Source: Pseudoneurospora amorphoporcata
Lineage: Eukaryota; Ascomycota; Sordariomycetes; Sordariales; Sordariaceae
Assembly: GCA_033297205.1 (NCBI GenBank)
Contig: MU859089.1
Location: 180,380-244,379 of the forward strand
Direction: 5' to 3'
Length of the DNA: 64,000 bases
Positions 35,201 through 48,458 of the stretch are shown in pieces. Within the stretch, counting starts at the first letter, position 1. Every line of letters starts with the position of its first letter. The notes beneath the pieces were generated by a model that did no database searches, was not told the origin of the DNA, and saw only the letters and a list, made by a program, of their open reading frames with translations. A program made the position numbers and the translations under genes.

Positions 35201-37222
35201 GTTCGTTTTCGTTTCCATGTCGAAGGCACGGTAGCGCCCTGTTGCTTATGCCATGTCGCAGGTGTATTACACAGCACCTGTGAAAGAGAAAGGAAACCGT
35301 CGTTGATCTTGGCAATATATCAACATGCGAACTCGGGTTTAGCGTTCGGGACATGGAACTCCACGTGAACCTTTGTCAGTCTAGTGGTGCCTTGCTCTGG
35401 AACCCGCCCAAGCCTTGTCCGCCTCGTTATGATAGACAGATAAGCTTCAAGACATGGCAGTCCCAGTGCGGTTGGGTGAGGTGACTGGAGACGGGAATGT
35501 GGCATCACCCATTTCATCGCCTTCGGGTGTCGGGGTCGGCACGCTCGCCGCTCCCTTGCGCCATCGCCCTACGGGCCTTGCATACCAGCGCCAGGTGCAA
35601 TTCCCACGAATCCCATGTGGGTGGTGTTGATGTTTGATAAGATTGAGATTGTCCAAGCATGGAGGTTGCATTGCGAGATCGCGGTGTGGTGATGGCCTGG
35701 TGTTGCTGGTGATGACGGACGAGGGTCGGGCTCATATTATGAGAAATGAAATTAGGGAGACGTCTCCTACTGCAAGTGTGGCCGTGTGAAGAAGAAAGGA
35801 AAGCAACATGGAAGGGAGAAAAAAAAAAAAAAAATAACGTTGAGATGATGACAGCGGCTTGGAAAGAAAGATTGAGCATCGGAGGCGGGATTGGAGGAGG
35901 GGCCGGCCGATGGAAACACCCGGACGCTAACCGGGTAAGTTACAGGTGATGGCCCCCCTGTCATTGGTGAGCACTAAGCCCTCTAGGTAAATAAGGTAAG
36001 CTTCCGCTAGGAGCTAGGGCTTGGACCCACCGCCTCCTAGGTAGGTACCTAGCTCTATCTCTTCTGCCTACCTTATACAGTATCTCTGCTGACCACGACG
36101 GCCAGTGTCTCTGACTTGTCTCTCCTCTGCTTTCCAGCCCGCCCCGACCTGGAGACCTCGTGCTGTCAGGACCCGCGTCGTCCAGTTGTCAAGCGTTGGT
36201 AGCGCTGATCCTTCCGAATCAGACAAGTGTCCCTGCGGCCGTACAACGTAGGACCATCTCATCTCTTTCCCTACCCCGTCTGCGCAGAGATAGACGAGTC
36301 TCAAGGGAGGCAGGCCCATTCCACTTCCCTACCTCAATCAGGTAAGCCCAGCGAGCCCACCAGGTACGGTCTTGTACAACCTGTATTCAAGTACAATAGA
36401 GTGCCACGACAGGCCGGGAACCTGGAATCCGTCCGTCGTTTGTAATTACTTAGGTAGTGTACCCTTCTAGTCTGTACATTGCCTTGCAGCTTAAGGTAAG
36501 TAGCAGGCCGACAAATCTAATATCCATTATCCTTCCCTCTTCTCCATCCGGAAGCCGAGGCTTCCCTTCTCTTTCCCTCTCTCCCCCCTCTCTCTCTCTC
36601 TTATCCCAAGCCATCGCTTTCGATCCGAGCGGCTGGTTTTTGCCGCCGTCCCATCATTTGTACACACACAGCTCGCTACCTGGTACCCTGGGACCCAGAC
36701 CATCGTTCGTCGATTCGCCCGCACATCTCTTCAACATCATTGGTCCCTCGCTTTTGGGCGTGTTCGTCCTTCTTGGTCCAGGTCCAGGTCCAGGTCCAGT
36801 CCAGTCCGGCTACCAGTCAACCCGCTCGCACTTGGAAGACGAAGAGGGCCTTCAAGGTACTCTCTCACCGGGCCAGTGGAACGAATGGTTTTTGTCCTCT
36901 GGAACACTGGAGACAAGGCCAAATCTCACCGAACATACCTACCTTACATAGCACGGCAGCCTTTTACTCATCGACCAAGTGTCGCGGCTTCTGAATCTGT
37001 GTTAGGCACAGTAGTGGGTTGGACCGGAGCTTGGTAGCAGCTCATGGAATACCACGTCGACTTTCTCCATGTCTTAGGACCTCGACTTCGACCTTCGCTC
37101 CCCTCTTGCTGGTGGTCGTGCCGGTACTTCTGGTGACAGACATAGCCCTGGACGCTTGCGTCCCCCAGTCTGGCTGTCTGTCCGTCCACGACAACGCCAA
37201 CTCGGGCCACGCTGTTGCGAAG
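32245..37222. other. Gene-poor intergenic region, about 5 kb
   Basis: No coding gene can be supported on either strand; frames up to 175 codons lack conserved sequence and splice continuity. It contains the promoter of the leftward surface protein gene, a run of 16 A (35819-35834), a direct duplication of CATGATATAGTC near 34975, an ACCTAGGTAGGTACCTAG-like palindromic cluster near 36040, a CT run near 36585 and a GGTCCA microsatellite (36775-36798). The last 1 kb is C/T-rich and is probably promoter and leader of the next gene. Confidence 0.5.
36775..36803 (+). repeat. GGTCCA hexanucleotide microsatellite
   Basis: Four perfect GGTCCA copies (36775-36798) followed by a partial GTCC/AGTCC run, in the leader region of the aspartic-protease-like gene. 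Confidence 0.9.
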
Positions 37223-40200
37223 ATGCGGTTACCCTACCTCACTTTCGCCGTCTTCCATGTTGGCTTCCTGCTCTTGCCATCGGCGCCTTCACTTGTCCGT
37301 GCAACGACGACAGCACCCACAACACCGGAACCATTGTGGGTTCAACCGTCTGGGGAATGGTTTGGCATCGACGGCAGCTGGTCAAACTTCATGTTTGCCG
37401 TAGGGTCTCCCGCCCAGATTGTCTATCTCACGCCTGCCACTGCCTTGTCCGAGACGTGGGTTGTTGGGGCCGGCGGTTGCGCTTCAGGCCCAGGTAGTAA
37501 GTCATTTCTGTCCTCATACACTTCGGTCCTTGAGCTAACCACAATAAAACAGACCAGCCATGTGTGGACGCTCGTGGTGGCGTTTTTGACTATCACATCT
37601 CGGAGACATGGCACACCTTGGGGGCAGGTGCTTACGAGCTGGGTATGAACCACATCGGTGTCCGGAGGAATGGCGACTATGGCTTGGACACCATAGCCTT
37701 CGTTGATACAAAGGCTAGCTCCGCTACCTCTATTGACGGTGTATTGATTGCCGCTGTCAATGCCACCGAATACTATCAAGGCTACATCGGACTGGGCGTG
37801 ACTCAAGGCAATATAAACCATAACGTTACCAACCCTCTCATCACACAACTGGCCGAAGTGGATAGCATGATTCCCAGTCATAGCTACGGGTACACGGCAG
37901 GGGCATATTACCGCGACACTACTAGTAAGCTTCTGACCCTCACGATTTTCTTACCTGTATGATAAAATCTCCTTGAACAATCAGAACTGATTTCATTTAG
38001 CAAACGGTACACATGCCTCGTTGACCCTTGGGGGCTATGATACACTGAGATTTGTGCCACATGATACGACATTTAGGCTCTACATAGGAAACTCAGCCGC
38101 GGATCCTAATGACCGAGCGCCCACGGTACGACTTCGAGGCCTTACTGCTCAGGTCCCGTCGTTGGACAAGGCACCTGCGAACTGGACATCGACTTCTCAG
38201 ACTTTCGTCGCCATGAATGATTCGATTACCGCTCTCATCGATTCATCAACGCCGTTCCTCTGGCTCCCAACCGACATCTGCGAACGTATTGCTTCTGCCC
38301 TTGATCTCGTTTGGAGGGAGGACCTTGGAGTTTATGTGTTTTCGAAAGGGGGAGATCAATACCTCAAGTACAAGCACATGAAATCCACCGAAGAGTTGTC
38401 GTTCACTTTTAGTGTCTCCAGCTACGATAACAGTGATGACTTCGGCTATCCACTCAACATGCCAGGAGTTGTCAATATCACCATCCCTCCCGCAGCATTT
38501 GCCCAGGTCCTACGTTATCCTTGGAAGAACATCATCAAGTTCAACGAGTCGAGCATACCGTATTTCCCCTTGACACGATCTACAAAAGAAACAAACAACA
38601 ACCAGTATATTATCGGCCGTGTATTCATGCAGGAAGCATATATCATTACCAAGTACGACAAGGCCTCGTTTTCTATCCATCAAGCGCTGTTTCCCGACAA
38701 CTCAGCCACCAACCATTCCTTACAGGCTATCGAAAGGCCTCCGAATAGTCCTTATCCCGAGGGTCCCCCGGTTAAGAAGTCGAGCAAAAAGCCGTTGGGT
38801 GTGGGGCAAACGGTGGCAATCGTGATTAGTGCCTTTGCGGCCGGCAGTGTCATCGGACTGATTTCGTTCTTGTGTTGCCGGCGGAAATCGAAGGCGAAGA
38901 AAAACCAGGCCCGTAAACATCTGGATCAAAATACGGAGAAGGTTGTCCCAGTACACGATGAACCAGCACAGAGCCCGGTCAGCCGAATGCTGTCGATGTT
39001 TGCTAGAAGGAGAAGGTCAAGGAGGCAATCGACGTCGCAAGGGACAGAGGCGACCATGGCCGAACCTGTCGAGGTCGGTGCCGACGCTCAGCATCAGATC
39101 TTCGAATTACCAGTTCCGCCTGAGCCGATCGAGTTGGATAACAACAATTTTGGAAATGATGACGCAAACCTCGGGCTGGATGGTGGTCGGGAAATGAGCG
39201 AATATGAGGCGGCGCGGCGAAAGCTCGAACGACAACTTCAGGGGCCGGTACCAACTTACACAGCGACAACGGGACACAATGAGCGTGCTGCTGGATATCC
39301 CAATGAGAAGCCAGCACAGGATGTAATGCCCGTTCATTACTGCCCTAGCGAGGAGCCATCTCCTGGATCGTCGCCCACATACGCCAACACCGACTCCCTC
39401 CCCAACTCGCTACCATCGCCCTTGTCGCCAAACGCAGACTGGGTGGCGGGTAGAGTGTTCGACCTCCCATCACCCATGACCGTGGCCTCTCCCATCCGGC
39501 TACACCATTTCCCAACAACGACAGGTTTTGCTGATCCAGCCTCCGGCCACTCGCCAGTCTCGTTACAGTCCCCGCACTCGCCTCACACGTACCTGCCATC
39601 ACCAGTAATCCCGTCGACGGAGTCACACGGGGGATCAGGATCACCTACCTCACCAACCGGAGGCCCGGTCCCACTACCCGGCAGTGCAGCAATACAACGC
39701 ACACCCATTGACCCCCTCAACACGCACATAGTATGTTTAGGACCCATGCCAACAAACATACAACTTCCAGTTCCACACCATCGGCATTCACATCCGAACC
39801 ATCGGCCAGCTGTACCTCGCATCATCACGCCCGACAGCCGACAACATATAGCAGAACAACCTGAAGAACAGTTCGATGCCGACGGTAGTCCTCTAAGACG
39901 TTCAGATTCGGTAACCCGCGGTTCTAATGAGACCTTGGGTTCCAACTTTACCGTGGAGGAAGAAAGCCGAATCACGCAAGTGCGGTTGGCTGCGCAGCGG
40001 AGTGCGGCAGCTCAACAGATGCAGCAGGCATCACCGATATCACCTACATCACCAACATCACATCAACAACAGTCACAACAACAAGGACGACGACGGGAAC
40101 GACGAGGACAACGAGGACAACGAGGACAACGTGAAGAAGATGATGCCAGCAGTCCCCGCGACGAAGACTTTCCCCGCAGCCCTCGAAGCATGGAACGAAT

Positions 40201-40276
40201 CGAGGCCGGCTCGGAGCTAGTTCATGTGCCGCAAGTGGCTGCGCAGCGGTATAGTTGGGAGGTGGAGACTCGATGA
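37223..40276 (+). CDS. Membrane-anchored aspartic-protease-like protein, catalytic motifs degenerate
   Basis: Type I membrane protein with a pepsin-like ectodomain. Exons are 37223-37496, 37553-37924 and 38001-40276 (introns 56 and 76 nt), 973 aa. Residues 1-27 are a signal peptide. A pepsin-like N-lobe follows, where the usual first catalytic Asp-Thr-Gly is replaced by TPATALSETWVV. Later ALIDSSTPFLWLP (near 293) occupies the second-site position with Asp-Ser-Ser instead of Asp-Thr/Ser-Gly. Around 485-510 AIVISAFAAGSVIGLISFL is a membrane span followed by CCRRKSK. The remaining 460 residues are a cytosolic tail, Pro/Ser-rich with SPTSP-type sites, Gln runs and RGQRGQRGQ. The start is chosen for the signal peptide. 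I infer a pseudoprotease receptor or wall sensor rather than a protease. Confidence 0.82.
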
Positions 40277-41037
40277 CATCGACCCACGCCATGAAAGAGT
40301 CGGTGCTATCGCTACTCGTCACATCCTTTGTAACACTCATACACCAGCATTTTTTTCTCTTTTTATTTTTTATTTTTATTTTTATTTTTTTTCTCTTTCA
40401 TGAATTGCTTTACTGTATCATCGTTTATATACAAGCCGGACGGCGTTTTTGGATTCCGGAGCACGGGATGCTGGACACGGGGCTATACCATGCGGGGGCA
40501 TCAAACGCTTTTTTTTGTCTACGAGGGAGAGAGAGAAAATTGGCGTTACTTTGGCAGGGTTGTGCTTTTTGGTATCGGGCAAGGCTGAGCTGAATGGAGT
40601 TGGAGGAGGAGTATGATGAGGTTGTCTGACCTTGATGTGTTGATGAGATATGGAGACATGGAAGGGAAGATGAGATAGGAGTGGCAGGAGAGGATACAGC
40701 ATAGCGGAAATAAACCAGTTAAAATCCGTGCCTAGATGCATGTGAACCCTGAACAAACTAGTGGTTTGTCCATACTTGACTGGTAATGAGATGATGGTAG
40801 ACTCGGATGATTCTCACGACTGCGAGCACTCCAAATGATAGCCCAGGCTAGAGTTTTTCACTCTCCCAGTGCTTCTATATCTTTAACTCTTATCATTCTA
40901 ATCGCCCCTTTTAACAAGCCCTCTTTCCTCGTACATCCTCTACGCTTTTCTCTCCTTTTACTTGATATTCCACCCGTCACACACCTCACCAAACCACCCA
41001 CCCACCCCAAACCCTCAGCGACCCTCACTCCCATAAC
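40277..41037. other. Convergent intergenic region with T-rich repeat
   Basis: 3' flanks of the aspartic-protease-like and Tah18 genes. A (T)5A-type low-complexity run spans about 40350-40393. No gene is seen. Confidence 0.5.
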
Positions 41038-43336
41038 CTACCATGTCTCCTGCCAATAAACACAGTTCTCCCTCCGATCAAACCACCCCTTCGCCTCTTC
41101 CTTATCACTCACCACCCCACTGGTCACCGCCGCATCCTCCAACGCCTCCCTCACGCTCTTGGGCATCCGTCCACTATTTCCGCAAACGACAATAATAGGT
41201 TTCTGTCTCAATAGCTCCCCAACCTCGGCGGCATGTTGCCGGATTTGGTGTTGCACGTAGTTCTTGCCTGCGTCGTAGATGCCTGCTGCTCTTTGGAGGG
41301 CGAGTTTCTGCTCCTCGACGGAGGAGAGGGGAGAAGAGTCGCGGGAGAAGGCAGGATGAACAGCCAAATTCGGAACCGTGGACCATTCCTGGCTGAAGTG
41401 GTAATCGACAGAAGAGTTGCGGCAGCCGAAGAAGAGGAGAGTTGGGCCTACTTTGTCTTTGTTGAGACAACGATCATGAAGCAAGGCGCGGAACGGAGCA
41501 ATGCCCGTCCCGGTCGCGACGCCAATGAGCGGGCGCGAGTAAAACGACGGGTCGTCCATGGCAAAGGGACTGCTGGGCGGCTTGATGCCGATTTGGATGG
41601 TGGTGCCGACGGGGAGGTGACGGAGGTAGCGCGAGCAGAGGCCTTGGCGGGGTTTGCGGATGATGGTGCGGTAGTGGACTAGGGCGGCGAGGATTTCGAA
41701 TCTGTAGACATTTGAGGGCTCGTTGGAGGAGATGACTGGGTCGCGGTCCTTGACGGTGGGATCGCCGCCGTTGCAGAGGCTAAACTCGCGGGGGCGGATG
41801 ATGGGGAATTCGAGGAGCCGGGTGTAGGGGATCTTGACGCCAGGGAAATCCTCGAGGACCTCCAGGATGGTTCGGCGCGGACGAGAGGTGTAGTCGTAGA
41901 ACTCGTCGCTGTCGCCTCGTGCAGTAAGCTCTTGGAGACGTTCCTCCTCGAGAGGATTGGTGGTATGGTAGGCCATGAACTCAAGGAACGTTCGTTTGGG
42001 GACGGCGGTGATGTCGAAGTTGTGTGTTAGGACGTCGCGAACTGTTGCGCCCTCTGGCAAATGGTAGTCTCTTGGCCGAGTGCCCTTGGCCCAGTCAATT
42101 TCTATCCTCTGCTCGGCGACCTCACCCCATCCCATCAAATCGATCAACTTCTGTACATCCTCGGGATAGTTCCTGGGGTAGATCAAGAGTGTTTGGCCGG
42201 CAAAGGATATAGCTCCATTGCGCCCTGGACTGCGAACTTTGAGTTCGATGTGTCTGACGTCTTGCCAATGGTCCTCTGGAGTCACCCTCGTATTGCAAAC
42301 AACCTGCGCTGTGAAAGAGCCAGGTATTGGCAGCAGTTTGGCTGGCGGGAAATCTGGGACACCAGTTCCTTCCTTCTGTTCTGGAATCGCACTTTCCTGA
42401 GAGTCGGTACTCATCCGCTCAAATCTTGCCGCTAACTGCTCACCATTGTCGACTTGAGAGAGATGGTCTTCGCCATTCGTCATTCTGTCCTTGGCAGAGC
42501 CCGTTGATGGCACAAGTCGGATGTTGTACTTTGGTGGAAGTTGAGCGTCGTCTGGTATGGGGTCTATGCCCTCTGGAAGAGGAAACTGAGATAACAAAGA
42601 CTCTCTTAACTCCTGGTACCAAGGTAAATAGATGCTGTCAAGTCTGTGATTGGGGTTGAGTTAGCTTAAAGAGGGACCACTTGGATGGCAGAGGATGGAG
42701 GTGACCTCGGATTTCACTCACCCATTTTCATGCCTCTCATCAGCTTCGCCTGGTCTGAAGAACTCGGAAGCGCCAAGTTGCAATAGCCGCACACGAAGCT
42801 TCCGCGCAGCCCAGTTGAACCTTATCAACCAAAAAGGAGTCAGTTTCCAATATTATGATGATTCAGGATCATAACGAGTGCCGGTCCAACCCGGGTGGGA
42901 TAACGGGCATAATCTTACTTTGGATAGGAGCTATCACCAAGTCCAAAGATGGAGAACTTGACAGGTGCAAGGCAGTTGGTATTGTTGAGCTTTGTGCGTC
43001 TAAGATTTTTCCAGAACGTGGTTGTGTTCTTTGGCATATCACCCTGACCAGTGGTGGAGGTGACAAAGATGGCCAAAGAGTAGCGCAGTAAGTCCGTCTG
43101 GCAAGAAGAAAATCAGCATATAAAATACATAAATAAGCACATATAGCGAAACGCACCAGCTTGAAGCCATCCATCTCATCGACGACAGTATTGAAATGTA
43201 ATTTTTCGGTCATTTTGGCCAGCTCCATGGCGACTTCCTCTCCATTTCCTGTTTCAGAGCCATAGAGAATGATGATATTCCTTCCCTCTATGGCCGCCGG
43301 CTTGGCAGCCGAAGCTGCCAACACGGATTCCCCCAT
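41038..43336 (-). CDS. tah18: NADPH-dependent diflavin oxidoreductase 1 (Tah18/NDOR1)
   Basis: Passes electrons from NADPH through FAD and FMN to Dre2 for cytosolic iron-sulfur cluster assembly. Four exons: 43336-43157, 43097-42919, 42820-42722 and 42643-41038 (introns 59, 98, 78 nt), 687 aa. The flavodoxin domain (18-160) has YGSETGNGEE, STTGQGDMP and FGLGDSSYPKFN (rebuilt across an intron). The linker HENG-LDSIYLPWYQELRESL is typical of Tah18. The FAD domain shows IRPREFSLCN in place of the more usual RxYS and LCSRYL. NADPH binding is at GVATGTGIAPFRALL and FFGCRN, with the aromatic end NCVYWQETW. No membrane anchor is present, which separates it from cytochrome P450 reductase. Confidence 0.93.
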
Positions 43337-46300
43337 GACCTTGTTTCCAATATGGGTGATGCCTGGGTGGTGTAGTTGAAGTGAACTTGTTGAGTTCTAA
43401 CAGTTGTATCTCGCAGCAATAGTGTTGGTACCAAGTAAGTGAATACCTGTCCAGGTATGACTGACACCGGGAAGTTCACCACCTAGAGGCGGCTGCTCTT
43501 TGACAGCGCCGGGAGGGTTACAAGAACACTTCTGACTTGCGGGTTATCGTAGGGTTATCTGAAACTTTTGGTGAGGGATGCAGTTCAGGCTCCGCCAACA
43601 CAAACACGTCGAATTCGAGGTACAGACGGGCAGCGACGGGAGCTCTCAGAAAAAGGCCGATAAAAGGGCAGCCGAGGTCTGAGCTCTCTTTCCACTGCAC
43701 GGGCCCGCGAGTTGTTTTGAACTACCCGTGCGCCTCGATTCGGATTACTGGGTACGTCACCCGTGAAGCTGGGGCGTCCTCGAAATAGATAAACACTAAT
43801 AAAAGTGTTTTCTTTGCGTAGGTTGGCAACTGGACGTCTGGGTCGATGGATGGCAAAGAAGCTGTCTGTAGTTGAGAGTGGGGAGAGCCCGCAGGTGGCG
43901 CCCCGATCTCGGCCCCCCACCAAAACCCGGAGCGGCGCGGGGAAGGGACGAAGGACACCTCACTGGCCCGGGGATACAGAGCACACCGTGCTTGCGTGCA
44001 GGATAAGAGAGGTTCAAGTCAGCGATAGTTTCTGCCACTTAGGTAACTGTCGGCCCGGGTTCTCTGATGAAATGAGATGTTCCGCCAACGTTAGCTTATG
44101 CTCCAGTATGTAGTCCAGTTGACCTGGCTAGGCCTTTTACCTAGTACGGATTGCCAGTTTCGGCTAGTTTTAATCCTTAAGGCAGCAACAGCTTTTACCG
44201 ACCGAAATCGACCAACCGACCGGCCGCCCTTGCCAGCCTCCAACAACATCAGCTTCCTTATACGTGATGCTTGCTTTGCCATCCCGTCCCCATCCACGGC
44301 GTTTTGGAACGCCTAGATAACGTAACATTCATAGCTTCCTCGATGCTGCATCGGCGGTGAACCGCTCAAGTCACACTCGAGTGGTTCTCATCTCCCATTT
44401 GTCCTGCATCGTGATTTAGGGGTCCTGCCGTTTTGCAAGCGAAAGCCGAGAGACAGCCTGGGGACGACTTGAAGCCTGCAGCGTTCCGCACACAAGCCGT
44501 GCAACGCATGAATTAACCCCAGACAAGTAGAGCTGTGCGGATGAGGAAAACTATCAGCATAACCCGACACCTTGGTTAGGTTGGTACGTGTACAGTAGTC
44601 TGCCGGTTATGGCCAAGACAACCCCCTTTTTTCCTGTTCACAGAAGACCCCTCGGGCCCCTCCCGGAGGATCGTGATGATGGAATGTTTTTGGCGCACGG
44701 CTCCAAACCCGTTTTTGACGGTGGAACACGAAGCATCCGCTAGGAACCTGGAAGCGTCTAGAAAGCGGATGCCACATCCACGTCATTCCGCAACCAAGTG
44801 GGAGCCTTTCGACGCCGAAGCAGTGTCATAATCCAGGCGAGCCATCTCGAGGCCGTTTCAAACCTCACCGTCGTCAAAATCATATCGATTGGATCTCACA
44901 CAGCACTTGCTTCTGGCTCACTCCCGTATTTAGGGGCCAATGAGAATGCAGTTCTTTGTGCGGCTGAGTGCCGCCCGTCTGTCTCTCGCCGAACGACAAC
45001 AGCTTCAATCCCTGAAGAAGCTCAAGTGGAGTTGAAAGTTGATGGGACTGCAATACAAACGACACAGTATTGCACACGGTGATAAGGGACCAGAGTATTT
45101 TATACATCACCGCCAGCAACCAGCTTTAGCATGCGGAGGAGTCTGGTTTAACATCGGATTTTACTTACATTTTGGCATTGACCAAAAGTCAGGCTGAGTG
45201 AAAGAGCGTGAAAAGAGACAGTACGTTCTGCAGCCGACCGGAAACTGTGGCCCGATGTGTCACTACGATAAATTTGCCTCGGGCATATCCCTCTACCGTT
45301 CGAGGAGTGTGTCACTGGCTTCCGTCTCGTCAACGAGGCCCAAGGCCATCTCATAGCCTCGCTCAGGTGAAGTATATGCCAATTAGCGACCTACTTTCGA
45401 AGTTCGGCATTTTCAAAAGTTCTTCCCGAGTTTTCGTGTATCGATGATATAGACGGGGTGCGAGATCTGGTTCAGTACAGCTAGTCGGTCGCTTTATCAA
45501 ACGCTCGCCCGATTTCATCTCTTTTAACATACAATGGAGAGCGAGTCACTTCTTCCGCGTAACTCGAAGGGATATCTATAAGGTCAGGTTGAGCAGGCTG
45601 ATCGTGAACTTGAATGACACCGACATGTCACTTGAGATGGAAAGCCATATTTCCTTCCCCCAGCAGCGATCCGATGCAGATGGCCTTGCCTGTTGGAACA
45701 TGCATATCATCCTCTCAGAGACTTTGTGAAGGGAAAGAACGAAGAGTGCTCAGATATAAATCCTCCCCTTCCCCGGAAAAATCGACTCGGAACGCGCCGT
45801 TATCAACGACGGGACAATAGTAGCACAAAGCCTCATCAAAGACTCCGAGTCCGTCAAGCCAAGACACGACATTATACCAGTCGTTCTCACGAGTGTAGGT
45901 AAGTTCAAGTTGATAGATTCACCAACCCTACAACCGCTCCCATACTGATGCCAACGCTGGAAAGCTGGCCTCGTCGCATAAACTGCGCCGCACTGGGCTG
46001 TGCTTCCCTGTTGCTTGAGCTTCTCCACGCTCCTTTCCCCTTCTGTGGATCCCAAAATGGCAGGACAGACGGACAGACCTTGGCGTTTGGCAGGGCTACG
46101 ACGATGATGCCGTAGGTGCGAATGTTCAGCGCGGTTCATGTCCGCGCCTCCCCTCATTTCAGCGGGCAGCGCTTGGCGCTTGACGCTTGGGTTGTTGAGG
46201 TCCGGTTGCTGCACCTCAGTTTGGGCAGTTGTGACTGTGTCCGGTTCGGCCTTCTGTTCAGTGAAGGTGCGGATCGTACATTACCTTTACCCAAGTTTAC

Positions 46301-46915
46301 CCAAGTCGACGCCCGAGCGGACGGACAGAGCCTGGAAGTCCAAAAACCCTGGAGGCAAGTGCACTGCTTGCTCCTGCCCACAACGCCCGGCCAGGCTGGT
46401 ACATGCTGCCTACCCCAGTTGGCACTCGTCCGTTGTCCACTTCAGCGAGTTGGAAGCGTAAAGTGACAACTGCTCTGGAAGCTGGAACTTGCGTCCAGGT
46501 GTAGGGCAGGTACTATGGGGACGTACCGGACGTACCCTGGGCCAAAGCCGCCACGCCTGCCTTTCGCTTAATTCCCCGAACGGTAGCAAAAAATATTTGA
46601 AATTTGGAGCGCGCCGACTCACCAACATCTGATCCTTTCCATTCCTTTCTCTTCCTCTCTTCTTCCCGTCAACCATTCAAGCAATCTGAAGTCCGCTCCA
46701 AACACCTTCAACCAAATCCCCCCTCAAGCTATCTAGGGCACCAAGCTACCCTTCTGACTCCCCCTCAGACCCAGAGTTCAACCTTTCTCGTCCGTCAACG
46801 TCCTCACAACACCTCAGGCGTTCACCTCCCTGTCCGAACGAGTCCAACGCTCACGTCACTTCCTGTGGATCACCTACTCCATCCAAGTCAACTTTCGACA
46901 TCACAATCAATCACC
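43337..46915. other. Long divergent intergenic region
   Basis: About 3.6 kb between the Tah18 gene and the RRM-protein gene with no supportable gene. The last 300 bases are strongly pyrimidine-rich, as expected for the RRM-protein leader. Frames up to 155 codons look random. Confidence 0.45.
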
Positions 46916-48458
46916 ATGTCTGCTGTCGTGGAGAAAATCACTGACGCTGCTGCCGCCGCCGTCAACGACGTTACCAACGCTCTGGCCAACACCTCTCTGA
47001 CTGGCAACAAGTCCGCTGACGAGAAGCCCGCCGCCAACGATGCTGTCCTTGCCAGCGCCGCCGAAGGTCGCCGCCTCTACATTGGCAACCTTGCCTATGC
47101 GACAACGGAGGGGGAGTTGAAAGACTTCTTCAAGGGCTACCTTGTGTAAGTTTGGCTTGTCCCGCCTGCCCTTTTCCCTTTGTCGTCGCCCGCCCTTGTT
47201 CTTTCACCGCCTTTGCATTGTTTCCCTGCATCCCGCTTCCCGCCTTGTTCGGATTGTTTTTGCGCGGCTGGAAGCAGTTGCACGCCACATGCTTCATTCC
47301 CCTTCCCGTTCATATCATGTTATCCCGGTTTAGCCCCCTTTGCTCGTTTGACGTCACGTCATCGACCTCGCTCCTCTGGCTGTGAGAGTGGGCCGCTGGC
47401 ATGACTTCTGGGTGGGGTTGGCATTCGGCTTTCTTGGTCTCGTGTTACGTGTGCTCGTCCGTTACTAACCAGCTCTCGTTGCGTGTAGTGAGTCTGTTTC
47501 CATTCCCAAGAACCCTCGCACCGACCGCCCCGTCGGCTATGCCTTCGTCGATCTCTCTACCCCCAGCGAGGCTGAGCGTGCCATCGCTGAGCTCTCCGGT
47601 AAGGAGATCCTCGAGCGCAAAGTCTCTGTTCAGCTCGCTCGCAAGCCCGAGTCTAACGAGAAGACCGAGGGTGCCAACGGTGAGGGCCATGAGGGCACTC
47701 GCCGTCGCCAGTCCACCCGCGGTCGCGGTCGCGCCGGTCGTGGCCGTGGCGGCCGTGCTCGTGGCGAGCGTGTAAGTTTCACCCACACGTCCATCCGTGA
47801 ACTGCACAGAGAAACTGACATTCCTGCCCAGGGCGAGAAGAAGGAGGAGGGTGCCGAGGGCTCCACTTCCCCTGCTACCGAGGCTCTGAAGGACATCACC
47901 AACGAGACTCACAACAGCGACAACAAGTCTGCCAAGCCCCACAGCCGCTCTCCTCGTGAGCGCCGCGAGCGCGGCCCTCCGGCTGACGGCATTCCTTCCA
48001 AGACCAAGGTCATGGTTGCCAACCTTCCCTATGACTTGACTGAGGAGAAGGTGAGTTTTTCTGCCTACCCGTGTCCATACTCGAAGACACGCTAACTTTT
48101 TCCACAGCTCAAGGAACTTTTCGCTGCTTACCAGCCTTCTTCTGCGAAGATTGCTCTTCGCCCCATCCCCCGCTTCATGATTAAGAAGCTTCAGGCCCGG
48201 GGTGAGCCCCGCAAGGGTCGTGGCTTCGGCTTCGTTACACTTGCCTCCGAGGAGCTCCAGCAGAAGGCTGTCTCTGAGATGAACGGCAAGGAGATCGAGG
48301 GCCGCGAGATCGCTGTCAAGGTCGCCATCGACAGCCCCGACAAGACCGACGAGGAGGCCAACGAGCACGAGCACGAGCACGAGGGCGAGACCCAGGCCGC
48401 GGCCCCCACCAACGGCACTACCGAGCAGGCTGGCGCTGCTGTTACCGCCTCTGCTTAA
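46916..48458 (+). CDS. RNA-binding protein with two RRMs and an RGG box (RNP24-like)
   Basis: Probable nuclear or ribonucleoprotein RNA-binding factor. Four exons: 46916-47145, 47489-47771, 47832-48050 and 48108-48458, 360 aa. Intron 1 is unusually long (343 nt) and splits RRM1. RRM1 has RNP2 LYIGNLAYAT and RNP1 VGYAFVDL. RRM2 has VMVANLPYDL and KGRGFGFVTL. Between them lies an RGG stretch (TRGRGRAGRGRGGRARGERG) and an acidic/Ser region with SRSPRERRERG. The tail has HEHEHEHEG. The layout recalls S. pombe Rnp24 and similar fungal proteins; the RNA target cannot be read. Very C-biased codons suggest high expression. Confidence 0.85.
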
